The notes: generated by a model from the letters alone, not told the origin. Positions 1-7,963 are shown, counted from the stretch's first letter. The stretch: 44,764 nucleotides of DNA from a virus (IMGVR_UViG_3300030012_003071:1-44764); one strand, 5' to 3'. Program-made: numbers and translations.

Positions 1-266
1 GTATCATGGTTACCAGGAATAATGTCCATAGTCATGCCATGTTCACGCATTTTATTCAAAAAGCTTTTTCGATTATGATTTAGGGCTTTTATGTTTACTA
101 CTTTTCGATTATCATAGTAATCACCTAAATGAATGATCTGCTTGATGTCGCGCTTTTCGCACTCAGGAAAGAACACGTTAGAATAAAATTCTGCCGCGTT
201 GTCTAGAAATATTTGAGATGAATTACGAATACCGCAGTGAGTGTCGTTCAATACTGCTATCTTCAA
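1..266 (-). CDS. 47: gp47-like recombination endonuclease subunit (Mre11/SbcD family), partial
   Basis: Only the first 88 codons are present; the gene runs off the low-coordinate edge. The N-terminus shows the calcineurin-type metallophosphoesterase motifs in order: NDTHCG (D8, H10), GDYYDNR near residue 42 and GNHD at the edge. In T4, gp47 pairs with the gp46 ATPase to form the Mre11/Rad50-like nuclease that resects DNA ends for recombination-dependent replication. There is no ATG. A TTG at 264-266, preceded by GGTAGG about 8 nt upstream, gives the natural start MKIAVLND. The TTG overlaps a TGA stop in another frame. Its position next to gp55 fits T4-like order. The family is clear; the start is inferred. 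Confidence 0.85.
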   Translation of the reverse strand, partial: MKIAVLNDTHCGIRNSSQIFLDNAAEFYSNVFFPECEKRDIKQIIHLGDYYDNRKVVNIKALNHNRKSFLNKMREHGMTMDIIPGNHD

Positions 267-346
267 AAGAACCTACCTATAATTCCAAGTACTGCATGAT
301 AAGCACACCATCCTAAAAAACCAAATATGGATGCGAATATAAACAA
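263..346 (-). CDS. possible small membrane peptide (27 aa)
   Basis: The 99-base gap between gp55 and gp47 is open in one minus-strand frame. From a TTG it encodes a mostly hydrophobic peptide containing ASIFGFLGW that looks like one membrane segment, and its TGA stop overlaps the gp47 TTG start. No ATG or clear ribosome binding site is present, so the start is a guess. Support comes from the compactness of the genome and the stop/start overlap; it may be only a spacer. Confidence 0.25.
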   Translation of the reverse strand: MFIFASIFGFLGWCAYHAVLGIIGRFF

Positions 347-365
347 TTCAATGCTGTCTGTTTTT

Positions 366-956
366 TTATAAAAATTCAGACAAGTCCGAGTCAGCCGACA
401 CAGTACGTTTTTTTCTTTTCTTTTCAATTTTACTTAACTCCTTCACTTCAGTATCAACAAACTTTACCCGATCAATTCTGGTCTTGAGTGTATCAACAAA
501 CATTTCCGCCACTAAACCTGATTGTTCATCCCCGTGTTCGTTAACCATAAAGTCTTCGATACCAGAGTTGGCGATATATTTCATCTTAATATCTTGTTGC
601 TTCTTTTCTTTAGCGATACGTCTTAGAAAAGCATACCACGTAATCTGTGTAAAGTAAGCAAAAGCGTTTGGTTTACCCGTTCTTGTTGCGGCCGCTATAT
701 CGTAATTGTTGATTGCCTTCAAACAATTTTCTACTGCGTCCATAACCATTTCTTCACGATACGTATATCGAATAAAGTTAGCTTTGTGTGATAAACCCTC
801 GGCTATACGCAAGAAGCATTGCGCTACGTAATTAGGTACCTTTGGAATGGTCGTGCTTTTCTTTTTTGCATCATTTACGATGGTAACATAATCGACGACT
901 GCTTGTGAGAAGTCAGCATTGTTAACGTAATGAATGCTTTTTTTCTTTTGACGCAT
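366..956 (-). CDS. 55: late-transcription sigma factor gp55
   Basis: This 196-residue protein (T4 gp55 is 185) carries the divergent sigma-2 region of the gp55 family: YREEMVMDAVENC near residues 66-78 and FAYFTQITWYAFLRRI near 99-114, followed by a lysine-rich tail. gp55 directs host RNA polymerase to TATAAATA late promoters together with the sliding clamp and a co-activator. Matching late promoters stand before many structural genes in this window. The gene has its own sigma70-type promoter and an AGGAG ribosome binding site just upstream of the ATG, consistent with expression before late genes. The C-terminal SDLSEFL is a short acidic/hydrophobic end like the clamp-binding tail of gp55 proteins; that role is inferred. 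Confidence 0.93.
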   Translation of the reverse strand: MRQKKKSIHYVNNADFSQAVVDYVTIVNDAKKKSTTIPKVPNYVAQCFLRIAEGLSHKANFIRYTYREEMVMDAVENCLKAINNYDIAAATRTGKPNAFAYFTQITWYAFLRRIAKEKKQQDIKMKYIANSGIEDFMVNEHGDEQSGLVAEMFVDTLKTRIDRVKFVDTEVKELSKIEKKRKKRTVSADSDLSEFL

Positions 957-982
957 ATGTAATCTCCTACATTATGAATATA

Positions 983-1011
983 ATTATATCACGTGAGGCT
1001 GCATATGTAAA
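983..1011 (-). promoter_or_regulatory. sigma70-type promoter with extended -10, for gp55
   Basis: Read on the minus strand: TTTACA (1006-1011), a 17-base spacer, then TATAAT (983-988) preceded by TGA, an extended -10. It lies about 27 bases before the gp55 start codon, with AGGAG between. This is a near-perfect host sigma70 promoter, unlike the TATAAATA late promoters elsewhere. Confidence 0.85.
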
Positions 1012-1078
1012 CATATATTTTTACGAATCATATGAAAATATTTTTATGTACAAACCGTGCATTGTATGGTATAATAAA

Positions 1079-1837
1079 TTAAGGTATTTGGGGAGAGGGA
1101 TATACTCGATAGAAATCTTTATGTCTGTGGTACAAATCATCCAAAGTTTCTACGTTACTATCTTTTGCGAGTAAATCTTTAAACATGTCTTTATCACTAC
1201 TCCACGCGCGGCCAGTCCACCATTCGAATCCATTATAAAAAGATTTGTATTCGCATACTTTTTCATAGGCGTAAGATGAATAGTAGTATTTGTAGTCTAG
1301 TTTTTCGTATGTCATACATTCAAAGTTCTGCGCGAATATTCCAAGACCTAATTTAGGATTTTCATAATCCCACGCGAACTCGCCCGCCACAACACTCCAA
1401 TTATATCTTGTTAGATTAGTGTAAGCAATTACCTTATCGTTATGCCAGTATACGAAATAATCTTTGTCACCATACTCCTTGTCAATCAAACCTGCGTCAT
1501 GATGATCATCATAGCCTCTATAATCACAATATTTTTTGAATACTTCATCGCATTCTTTCTGCCACGGGTTTGTGTCTTGGTAGTGTTTACCTGTTACACC
1601 TGTATTTAGGTATCTTTTATGCTTACGTTTTACCTTGAAGTTAGGTAGACTAATACGCGTAGTTCTTGCTTGAATCCAAAGTTGCTTATCTGTTACATAA
1701 AAAAAGGCGTCCATCGGCGTCCAACCTAAGTCTAACGCTTTGTCTTCTTCACCAGGTTCAACCTCAGCTAATGCTAATCCATAAACGATGTCATACTTGG
1801 TGGTGTTACCATAGATATGATCGTAGAATATTTTCAC
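1079..1837 (-). CDS. arginyl/leucyl-tRNA-protein transferase-like (ATE/Bpt) protein
   Basis: The 252-residue protein follows the layout of ATE/Bpt aminoacyl-tRNA-protein transferases. Around residues 55-75 ARTTRISLPNFKVKRKHKR resembles the family's xxR-I-xx-F-xx-(S/R)xxxRR segment. A GNAT-like C-terminal half follows, with VYWHNDKVIAYTNL, then LGLGIFAQNFECM, YYYSSYAYEKVCEYK and WWTG, matching the family's SLG...YLGY...MxYK series. These enzymes add Arg or Leu to protein N-termini, marking them for degradation by the N-end rule. The N-terminal cysteine pair of eukaryotic ATE is absent, so the family match is by pattern only. The gene overlaps the upstream 243-aa gene by 4 bases (ATGA) and precedes the gp55 promoter. 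It could instead be another GNAT-fold phage protein. Confidence 0.5.
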   Translation of the reverse strand: MKIFYDHIYGNTTKYDIVYGLALAEVEPGEEDKALDLGWTPMDAFFYVTDKQLWIQARTTRISLPNFKVKRKHKRYLNTGVTGKHYQDTNPWQKECDEVFKKYCDYRGYDDHHDAGLIDKEYGDKDYFVYWHNDKVIAYTNLTRYNWSVVAGEFAWDYENPKLGLGIFAQNFECMTYEKLDYKYYYSSYAYEKVCEYKSFYNGFEWWTGRAWSSDKDMFKDLLAKDSNVETLDDLYHRHKDFYRVYPSPQIP

Positions 1838-2565
1838 TCTATTGGCGTCTCGTCGATATCGATCTTACTTTTATTTCCATGTTTCTGGTGTATAGGACCA
1901 ATCGGCGTTTCCTCAGCGTTAAACACATCAGATCCAGTTTGTTCCCATTGCGTAAAGTAACTATCATCCGTAATAGTATCCTCACGGGTATTTTCAACAG
2001 TATAAAAATTTTGGTCAATAAGATAACCTGGATTACCAGTTAGTCGTTCTTCCATAAACGCGTCATCGTACCATATCGTTCTATTGTTAGGATAAGCAAA
2101 GAAGTTACCGTCGTCCATTCTAAACATGTGTGCACATTTATGTTCAGGGTCTTCACTAAAGTTTGTATCTAACATGGCAGCCTTATCTTCCCATCCAAAG
2201 TCGATGGTAAACATATAGGTGCCTTTTCTTTTTTCGCCATGCCAATCAACAAGTTCTGCTCGGCAATTGGCTAACCGGTTTCTTCGATTCACGTTAACGT
2301 ATGAACTAAAACAATCCCAGTACATATGAATATTTAGTGGATACTGCGGCGCGTCTCTTTTCCATACAAAAGCGTTGATAGGTCTTCGAGTCCAGTTAAC
2401 TCCATTAGGTAGTAAACATTCGAATAATATCGCTCTACGCTCCATACAATTTACCGTATGAATATCAGCAAACGTAAATTCACCGTGGCCTTTAGTATGG
2501 TTGTATAAGTATTCGTTTCGTATGTAAGCGCTAAAAGGTGGTATGTTATGATTTAAGTATGGCAT
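1834..2565 (-). CDS. conserved-looking phage protein of unknown function (243 aa)
   Basis: I do not recognise a family. The protein is rich in aromatic, Asn and Asp residues, has no membrane segment or signal peptide, and shows two WKRDAPQYP/WHGEKRKG-type basic stretches in the first half and an acidic, less ordered C-terminus (NAEETPIG, IDIDETPIE). The start ATG overlaps the stop of the upstream gene by one base (TAATG), and its own stop overlaps the downstream start by four bases. It is therefore translated within a tight block UvsY-UvsW-148aa-243aa-ATE-like. Placement among recombination and late-transcription genes is the only hint at role. Confidence 0.75.
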   Translation of the reverse strand: MPYLNHNIPPFSAYIRNEYLYNHTKGHGEFTFADIHTVNCMERRAILFECLLPNGVNWTRRPINAFVWKRDAPQYPLNIHMYWDCFSSYVNVNRRNRLANCRAELVDWHGEKRKGTYMFTIDFGWEDKAAMLDTNFSEDPEHKCAHMFRMDDGNFFAYPNNRTIWYDDAFMEERLTGNPGYLIDQNFYTVENTREDTITDDSYFTQWEQTGSDVFNAEETPIGPIHQKHGNKSKIDIDETPIE

Positions 2566-3011
2566 TAGTGCATCGTGTCCTTTGGTTTGAATACAATTAC
2601 GTTTTCACCAAGTTTTCTTGTTTCTTTATCTTCTTCATCAAGCTCGTCTTGTACGAGTTGTTCTATATATCCCTGCATTTCTTCGCTATCCATCATTTCA
2701 AAATCTTCAAGTGTAGCACCAAGCTTTGTAAACTTGCTCATGCGTTTCACAGCAACCGCGTAGTGCTTCATAATATTCTTTGATGGAATCGCTTCTACAA
2801 TTAATTGGTTAGTGTGTACAAGTTGTAATGCCTCGACATCTTGTGTAAAAGATATAAAAGGTCTAAAAGCAAAATAGCTATAGCCTTCTTCTATATTTTC
2901 GCACTCAACAATACGCATTGCTGCTCGTACGACCATATGTGATTTTTCTTCATCTACTACATCAGCAATAATCTCATCACCATTGGTAAATTTTAACTGC
3001 TTGAATGTCAT
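2565..3011 (-). CDS. unknown protein with possible Sm-like N-terminal fold (148 aa)
   Basis: The first 60 residues alternate short strands around a TNGDEIIADV turn and VVRAAMRIV, a pattern seen in small Sm-like beta-barrels; this is only an impression of fold. The C-terminal third is strongly acidic (EEMQGYIEQLVQDELDEEDKE) and probably helical. There is no membrane segment. The start overlaps the UvsW stop by four bases (ATGA), and its TAA stop overlaps the next ATG. Co-translation with UvsW suggests a DNA or RNA transaction role, but no catalytic motif is visible. Confidence 0.7.
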   Translation of the reverse strand: MTFKQLKFTNGDEIIADVVDEEKSHMVVRAAMRIVECENIEEGYSYFAFRPFISFTQDVEALQLVHTNQLIVEAIPSKNIMKHYAVAVKRMSKFTKLGATLEDFEMMDSEEMQGYIEQLVQDELDEEDKETRKLGENVIVFKPKDTMH

Positions 3012-4534
3012 AGCGCTACCTTGTATGTTTTATGGTTAAATTTTTCTTTTTGGTATATCTTTAATCGTTCGTTTCCGTGCAACCAGGCAAAGTTCTTCTT
3101 TTTATCCGTACTAATATTATCTATAAGGTCATAAAGTGTGGTTGGTTCGTCGTTATCAGATTTTCTTAATCCTCGTCCAATTGATTGTAAAACTCTGATC
3201 TGGCTTTTCGAAGGTGACGCAAAGATAATGTTGTGTAGATTCCTAATATTGATGCCAGTACTAAAAGTACCCAAAGATGCGACAATGATAGCATTTTTCT
3301 GTTTCTCCACTATACCACGAATAGCTTCACGATCTGATGTTGCAACACTACCTGATACAAAAAATACGCGTCGATCTTCATCAGCTTTATTTTGAATCAA
3401 ATCAAATAGAGGTTTGCCGTGTTTCTCTACAAAATTAAACAATACAAGTGTGTTACCTTTTTGATCAAGTGCTAAGTTACTTATTAACCTATTACGTTTT
3501 TCATTTGTAACTATATATTCTATTTCACCTTGATAATCTTTTTGCTCGCAGTCCCGTCTGGCATTTTCCGGATGATCAAGAACGAGTCGTTTAATGTTGA
3601 GTTCTGCGAGGGTTCCTTTATCTTGAAGAGTCCTGGTTGTAGTGACCTTATAGATCTTTCCAAAAAGTCCCTGAAGCACCAGCTCATGAGTTTGAGTTCC
3701 ATCCAAAGTCCCAGTCGTGCCATATCGATACTCCGCTTCTATAGCTTTGTTCATAATATTCATCAATGATTTTGATTTGAATCCATGACATTCATCACCG
3801 ATTACCATACCAAACTGTAAAAACCAATCTTTCGGTAACTTGTATATTGATTGCCATGTACTGATACAAATCGCTTGTTCGAATTTTTTATCCTTACCAG
3901 AATAAATTTTATGGATAGCACCCTCAGGGCATCCGTAACTAATTAAATCAGAAGACATCTGTTCAACCAACGATGTTGTTGGTACAATTACTAATACTCT
4001 TCCGCCTTGTGGATATTTATAGCCTGTAGTTAATCTAGTTAGCCAGTACATCGCTAGTACGTATATAATTAAAGACTTACCTGAACCGGTAGGTGATAGT
4101 AGTATTCCACGTTTTTTATGTAATGCTTCCATTACAGCGATAAACTGATAGTCTCTAATTTCAAATGGTAGCTTTAAATCTTTTACAAAATGCGCAACAT
4201 CTTTCGGATCTGGCCTAGCGCCTTCAATAGGATCACCATACTTTGTTTTCACACACTCGTAGTTATAGCCACGTGTTTCAATAAACTTAACTAAATGATG
4301 TATTAAGCCCGCGGGCAACTCACCAGTATTAGAATCAAACAAACGTATCTTTCCATCCCATATCCTACGTTTGAAAGCTGGCATGAACTTATATCCAGGC
4401 ACGTAGAATGAAAAGAACTCTTTGATTTCTGCAGCTTGTCCCCAGTCACACTGTACGTGAAGATTCGCGTGATTTAGTTTCCTGATTCGAATTGCTTCCA
4501 CTTGATCATGTTTCCAATCGTCTGGTGTCGCCAC
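3008..4534 (-). CDS. uvsW: UvsW recombination helicase
   Basis: A superfamily 2 helicase of 508 residues (T4 UvsW about 500). Walker A SPTGSGKS is at 147-154 and the DECH box at 247-250; the SAT-like GTTGTL, late motif SLGTFSTGIN and QSIGRGLRKSD (motif VI) follow. The N-terminal FFSFYVPGYKF and WDGKIRLFD match the UvsW N-terminal DNA-binding domain. UvsW drives branch migration, replication-fork regression and R-loop unwinding, switching the phage from origin- to recombination-dependent replication. It starts with GTG and overlaps UvsY by 61 bases. An alternative GTG at 4499-4501, behind GGAAA, would shorten the overlap to 28 bases and better match the length of T4 UvsW's N-terminus. Confidence 0.95.
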   Translation of the reverse strand: MATPDDWKHDQVEAIRIRKLNHANLHVQCDWGQAAEIKEFFSFYVPGYKFMPAFKRRIWDGKIRLFDSNTGELPAGLIHHLVKFIETRGYNYECVKTKYGDPIEGARPDPKDVAHFVKDLKLPFEIRDYQFIAVMEALHKKRGILLSPTGSGKSLIIYVLAMYWLTRLTTGYKYPQGGRVLVIVPTTSLVEQMSSDLISYGCPEGAIHKIYSGKDKKFEQAICISTWQSIYKLPKDWFLQFGMVIGDECHGFKSKSLMNIMNKAIEAEYRYGTTGTLDGTQTHELVLQGLFGKIYKVTTTRTLQDKGTLAELNIKRLVLDHPENARRDCEQKDYQGEIEYIVTNEKRNRLISNLALDQKGNTLVLFNFVEKHGKPLFDLIQNKADEDRRVFFVSGSVATSDREAIRGIVEKQKNAIIVASLGTFSTGINIRNLHNIIFASPSKSQIRVLQSIGRGLRKSDNDEPTTLYDLIDNISTDKKKNFAWLHGNERLKIYQKEKFNHKTYKVAL

Positions 4535-4917
4535 GTAATGTTACTCACTATTTCAGTTAACGTTTCTACGAGTGTTTTGTAGTATTGTATTTTTTCTTCA
4601 GACTTCTGTATCTCAGGATCTGAATCATAGTAGTAGTCCATATCGCCTTTCATAATTTTAAGACCATTGAAAGGGTCAGGATCCCATCCAAGTTCTTTCA
4701 AAGTATCGGGATCCATCTTACCATTGTACCATTCCCACTTTTGCTTAAGCAATACCTTTTGAGTAAACTCAGCTCTTTTAAGTAATAACTTAGAGTTAGC
4801 GAGTTTTTCTAGATACTTAGCGTGTAAGAGAGGTGTGTTACGAGAATCTTCATCAAGTTTCATGCCGATTCTGCTGTCCTCGGCCCAGTCGGCCAAGACT
4901 TCTTTCAAGTCAATCAT
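4474..4917 (-). CDS. uvsY: UvsY recombination mediator
   Basis: The 147-residue protein (T4 UvsY 137) begins IDLKEVLADWAEDSRI and contains ARLSKLH-like LEKLANSKLLLKRAE, then KWEWYNGKMDPDTLKELGWDPDPF, the central signature of UvsY. A helical C-terminus ends in the basic ITWRHQTIGNMIKW. UvsY loads the UvsX recombinase onto single-stranded DNA covered by gp32. A GGAG ribosome binding site precedes the ATG. The gene sits directly after the tail-tube-like gene and overlaps uvsW, the same uvsY-uvsW pairing as in T4. Confidence 0.93.
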   Translation of the reverse strand: MIDLKEVLADWAEDSRIGMKLDEDSRNTPLLHAKYLEKLANSKLLLKRAEFTQKVLLKQKWEWYNGKMDPDTLKELGWDPDPFNGLKIMKGDMDYYYDSDPEIQKSEEKIQYYKTLVETLTEIVSNITWRHQTIGNMIKWKQFESGN

Positions 4918-4942
4918 TATTTACTCCATCATATAGAATTAT

Positions 4943-5461
4943 CTATATAAGCTCAAAAATGTTATATCTAAATGAAACAGGGAAAGTGATAAACTCTGTT
5001 CCACTTGCAGTTGATTCAAAGTTGATGGCTCCAAGGTTTGTAGGCATAGCTCCTTGGTACCGAATATTTTTTACCTTATTGTTCATGCTGTTTAGTATTG
5101 TCAATGTAATGTCTGCCGTAGAAGGTATACTATCAGTTGACGCAGCACTTGCGCTGTTTCTATCGAGTGCACCTTTTAAGGGCGCATCGAGTAACCTTCT
5201 CATCCAGTCATGCATCTCTGTATAAGCTTTCATATCTTCATCAAGAATAATATTAGCGCTTAGTTCACCATAGTCTAAAGTACCGCCTGGCACTGGAATA
5301 CTTCTAACTTTTCTAAACTGTAGTTCACTTGGTACTAACGTTAAGTCTGGATGTTGTACGTTTTGTGCAAAGAACTCTAGGTTCGGGTAGTTTTCCCGAT
5401 CTATTGTAAGCTTATAACCTGTAGGTTGCAGATAGTTGATATTTGTAGTTAGTGTTGCCAT
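4943..5461 (-). CDS. tail-tube-like structural protein between gp23 and uvsY
   Basis: The 172-residue protein has a strand-rich pattern (TGYKLTIDRENYPNLEFFAQNVQHPDLTL, split here as two strands) and an IPVPGGTLDYGELS segment followed by MHDWMRRLL. That order, a beta-strand/loop start and then an (E/M)W-type helix, mirrors the gp19 tail tube protein at 10564, which has EIPFRGRRLKV then EMEKWMNAI. I infer the tail-tube (Hcp-like) fold, perhaps a baseplate-proximal tube or tube-initiator component. T4 gp48 and gp54 are not otherwise visible here. A late promoter lies only 6 bases before the ATG, after the gp23 terminator. Confidence 0.6.
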   Translation of the reverse strand: MATLTTNINYLQPTGYKLTIDRENYPNLEFFAQNVQHPDLTLVPSELQFRKVRSIPVPGGTLDYGELSANIILDEDMKAYTEMHDWMRRLLDAPLKGALDRNSASAASTDSIPSTADITLTILNSMNNKVKNIRYQGAMPTNLGAINFESTASGTEFITFPVSFRYNIFELI

Positions 5462-5466
5462 AAGTG

Positions 5467-5474
5467 TATTTATA
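5467..5474 (-). promoter_or_regulatory. T4-type late promoter TATAAATA
   Basis: Exact TATAAATA on the minus strand. It overlaps the end of the U-tract of the gp23 terminator and lies 5 bases before the ATG of the tail-tube-like gene at 5461. Late promoters start transcription about 6 bases downstream, so the transcript would have almost no leader. Confidence 0.6.
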
Positions 5475-5507
5475 CAAAAAAGAAAGGGACCCTCCGAAGA
5501 GGGTCCC
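5474..5507 (-). terminator. intrinsic terminator after gp23 (UUCG tetraloop)
   Basis: On the minus strand GGGACCCTC, loop TTCG, GAGGGTCCC form a perfect 9-bp stem (5499-5507 with 5486-5494). It is followed by TTTCTTTTTTGT. The UUCG tetraloop and T-rich tail are typical of T4-like terminators. It isolates the abundant major-capsid transcript from the downstream genes. Confidence 0.93.
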
Positions 5508-5533
5508 AGTTTATGTCAAAGCTGAATTTATCC

Positions 5534-6865
5534 TTATGACAGGATATTGTTAACAGCTGAAATACGATAGTACTGGTTAGTACGATCATTGGCAAGACCG
5601 TTTGCTGGTGAAGAACCAACGAATGGGTTTGATACCATTCCGTAACGAGTCTTGAAGCCGATCCGAGGCTGGAAGTCTTCCTCGCCCACTGCTTTGACCA
5701 TTGTCAAAGGAACGTATGGGCAGTAGAACAATCCGGCATCGTATGGGTTTGTACCCTTATAACCGACGTTGACATAATCGCGGCTTGAGAATGGATCGAT
5801 GTAGACACGGATCCGTCCGTTCAAGGTACCTGCAAATGTGTTACCAGTGTCGTCCACGTTCAAGTTTGCGGACAATGCTGGAGTGTAATCCAACATACCA
5901 GCAGCGTTAAGGGCTGCAGCAACATCTGATGAACACAGGATAAAGTTACCTTTACCACGACGTGTTTCTTTAGCGATTGTGTTAGCTTCACGCTCGATCT
6001 GCATAATCAGACCTTTGTACTTCTCAACTGACCACCGGCCGTCGACGTCTGTTGCCAGGTCGATGATACCGAGTGTTTGGTTTGAAGTTTGACGTGAACC
6101 GATTTTAGCTTGACGGTTGACTGTACGTACAACCTCACGGTTGATTTCAGCCAAGATTTCTGTTGACAGAATGTTTGCCAACTCGGTCTCAGCATCCAAG
6201 CCGTGGATTGCTTTCAGGTCTTGTGCAAGCTCAAGTGTGTAGTTAGCGCGTAACGCACGTGACTTAGCTGTCACTGTGGACTTTTCAATTGTAAAGCCCA
6301 TTGGTGCGAGTACTTCTTGGCCTGAACCACCAAGTACTTCAGCTTCTGCAGTCGTGTATGCGTCACCGATGACTGGTACGTGTGTTGATTCGGAGTCAAT
6401 GATTGTTGAGTCATTGTCGCCGTCCAAAGTACCTGCCAAACCAGATGGACCAAGTGATCCGTTACCTGATACGGCTGAGTCACCTGAGTAACCGACTGGA
6501 GCTTCGTTGAACAGAGCTTCGTCACCGTTTGATACACCAGCTTTTGTCTTCTGGAAGGTTGACTTCATTGCGAAGATCAAGCCTGTTGGTCCAGTCATTG
6601 GCTGCACACCACAGATGTCATAAGCAACAAGGTTAGGCATTGCGCGACGTACGAGTGCGATAAGGACTGGGTTCCAGTTAGCAGTACTAGATGCTACGGT
6701 TGTTTCTTGAAGTTGGCCTTCTTCTTTGAGGGCCAATTCTTGGTTTTCTAGAATTGTGGCAGTAACTGCCCGGCGATGCGCGTCTTGAATAGTACCGGCG
6801 GCTTCATTGTCAAGTACCGGTGCCCACTTTTCGACGAGCTTATCGTATGAAACTACGTTATGCAT
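5534..6865 (-). CDS. 23: major capsid protein gp23
   Basis: A 443-residue gp23-family capsid protein (T4 521; marine relatives are shorter). The diagnostic segment NWNPVLIALVRRAMPN followed by DICGVQPMTGPTGLIFAM lies near residues 64-95, and the C-terminal YKGTNPYDAGLFYCPYVPL is also typical. The N-terminal helix with ILENQE is the scaffold-binding leader removed by the gp21 protease. A LQE|T site after Glu54 fits the (L/I)xE cleavage rule, so the mature protein would begin at Thr55. The gene follows gp22 by 15 bases and ends just before a strong terminator, consistent with very high late expression. Confidence 0.97.
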   Translation of the reverse strand: MHNVVSYDKLVEKWAPVLDNEAAGTIQDAHRRAVTATILENQELALKEEGQLQETTVASSTANWNPVLIALVRRAMPNLVAYDICGVQPMTGPTGLIFAMKSTFQKTKAGVSNGDEALFNEAPVGYSGDSAVSGNGSLGPSGLAGTLDGDNDSTIIDSESTHVPVIGDAYTTAEAEVLGGSGQEVLAPMGFTIEKSTVTAKSRALRANYTLELAQDLKAIHGLDAETELANILSTEILAEINREVVRTVNRQAKIGSRQTSNQTLGIIDLATDVDGRWSVEKYKGLIMQIEREANTIAKETRRGKGNFILCSSDVAAALNAAGMLDYTPALSANLNVDDTGNTFAGTLNGRIRVYIDPFSSRDYVNVGYKGTNPYDAGLFYCPYVPLTMVKAVGEEDFQPRIGFKTRYGMVSNPFVGSSPANGLANDRTNQYYRISAVNNILS

Positions 6866-6880
6866 TTCTGATAATCTCCC

Positions 6881-7945
6881 TTAGGATTTGATTTGTCTAT
6901 TGATGGCATTCATGTACTGAGCCATTGCGTCTGAAGTTTCGACTACGGCATCACCGTCTTCTTCAACTTCTTCTGTAACACCTTCAGCTGCTGCCGGTTT
7001 CTTGAAGTAAGATTCCTTCACGGTATTAACTTTTTCAGCGAAGCTGTCGCTGTAGTCAATATCTTGTACAAGGGATTTTAACTTCTCGATTTCTGTCTGA
7101 GCCATATCTTTAGACGCTTCACGGATAACCGCTTCACGCTTAAATTCTTCTAGCTCACCAGACATTTCGATGATTTTACCTGTTGATTCGTTGAGTTTGC
7201 CTTCCAGCTCTTCAACTTCACCAGCAAGTTCGTCAACTAGGTCGACTTTAGACTCTGGTACGTCGATGTAGGATTCAGTAAACAGATCTTTAAGATTGTT
7301 CATGAACTTTTCTGCGATCTCTGTACGTAGGCCAGCCTGTACGGCTACTTTGTTGTCTTCCATCCATTGCTCAACCACGTAGTTCAAGTAGGAATCTACT
7401 TTTTCTACCATGTCAGCTTTGGTTGTTGAGACTTCTTCTGCCAATTCCTCTTGATACTTCTCTTCCAGACGATCAATCTCTTTTGAAAGCTTTGACTTAA
7501 TCGCAGCTTCAAAGATTGTCTCAGCTTTCGCCTTGAACTCATCTGATAGTGTAGCTTCTTCGGATACTAAAGCGTTTAGATCTGCTTCAAAATCTGCCTC
7601 ATATGCAATTTCTTGCACTGCTGCGTCATCTTCGTGATCTACATCTTCCATATTGTGGTGCTTCATGGACATCATTTTACCATACATGGCATTGAGCTTT
7701 TTCTTATCCATTTTACCCATGTCATGCATCATGGCGGCCATTAATGCAGCTTTAGTTTTTGGCATTGGATCCTGTTTACCAGCATCTGATGCACCACCTG
7801 CGGTACTACGCTTTGGCGCAGAACCACCAGCATCGGCGGCTTTATCAGCACTTGCAATTGATCCAGCTTCGTGATCATCCATCTCCAAGATAGTCTCGTC
7901 ATCTTGGAGTTCAATTTCTTGATCTTGATTCTCTTGATCAGTCAT
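6881..7945 (-). CDS. 22: prohead core scaffold protein gp22
   Basis: A highly charged 354-residue protein (T4 gp22 is 269) that is almost entirely helical or coiled coil, for example EKYQEELAEEVSTTKADMVEK and VEELEGKLNESTGKIIEMSG. It has an acidic N-terminus, an Ala/Gly linker and a Met/His/Lys segment (KMDKKKLNAMYGKMMSMKHH, residues about 78-97) not expected in T4. gp22 is the main internal scaffold of the prohead and is degraded by gp21 during maturation. It lies between gp21 and gp23 as in T4. The Met/His-rich insert is an oddity and may be lineage-specific. Confidence 0.9.
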   Translation of the reverse strand: MTDQENQDQEIELQDDETILEMDDHEAGSIASADKAADAGGSAPKRSTAGGASDAGKQDPMPKTKAALMAAMMHDMGKMDKKKLNAMYGKMMSMKHHNMEDVDHEDDAAVQEIAYEADFEADLNALVSEEATLSDEFKAKAETIFEAAIKSKLSKEIDRLEEKYQEELAEEVSTTKADMVEKVDSYLNYVVEQWMEDNKVAVQAGLRTEIAEKFMNNLKDLFTESYIDVPESKVDLVDELAGEVEELEGKLNESTGKIIEMSGELEEFKREAVIREASKDMAQTEIEKLKSLVQDIDYSDSFAEKVNTVKESYFKKPAAAEGVTEEVEEDGDAVVETSDAMAQYMNAINRQIKS

Positions 7946-7963
7946 TTAATTGACTCCTTATTT

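Noticed and set aside
4833-5225. 130-aa plus-strand frame across the uvsY/tail-tube gap
   Set aside because: It is antisense to two confident genes and has no promoter or ribosome binding site.
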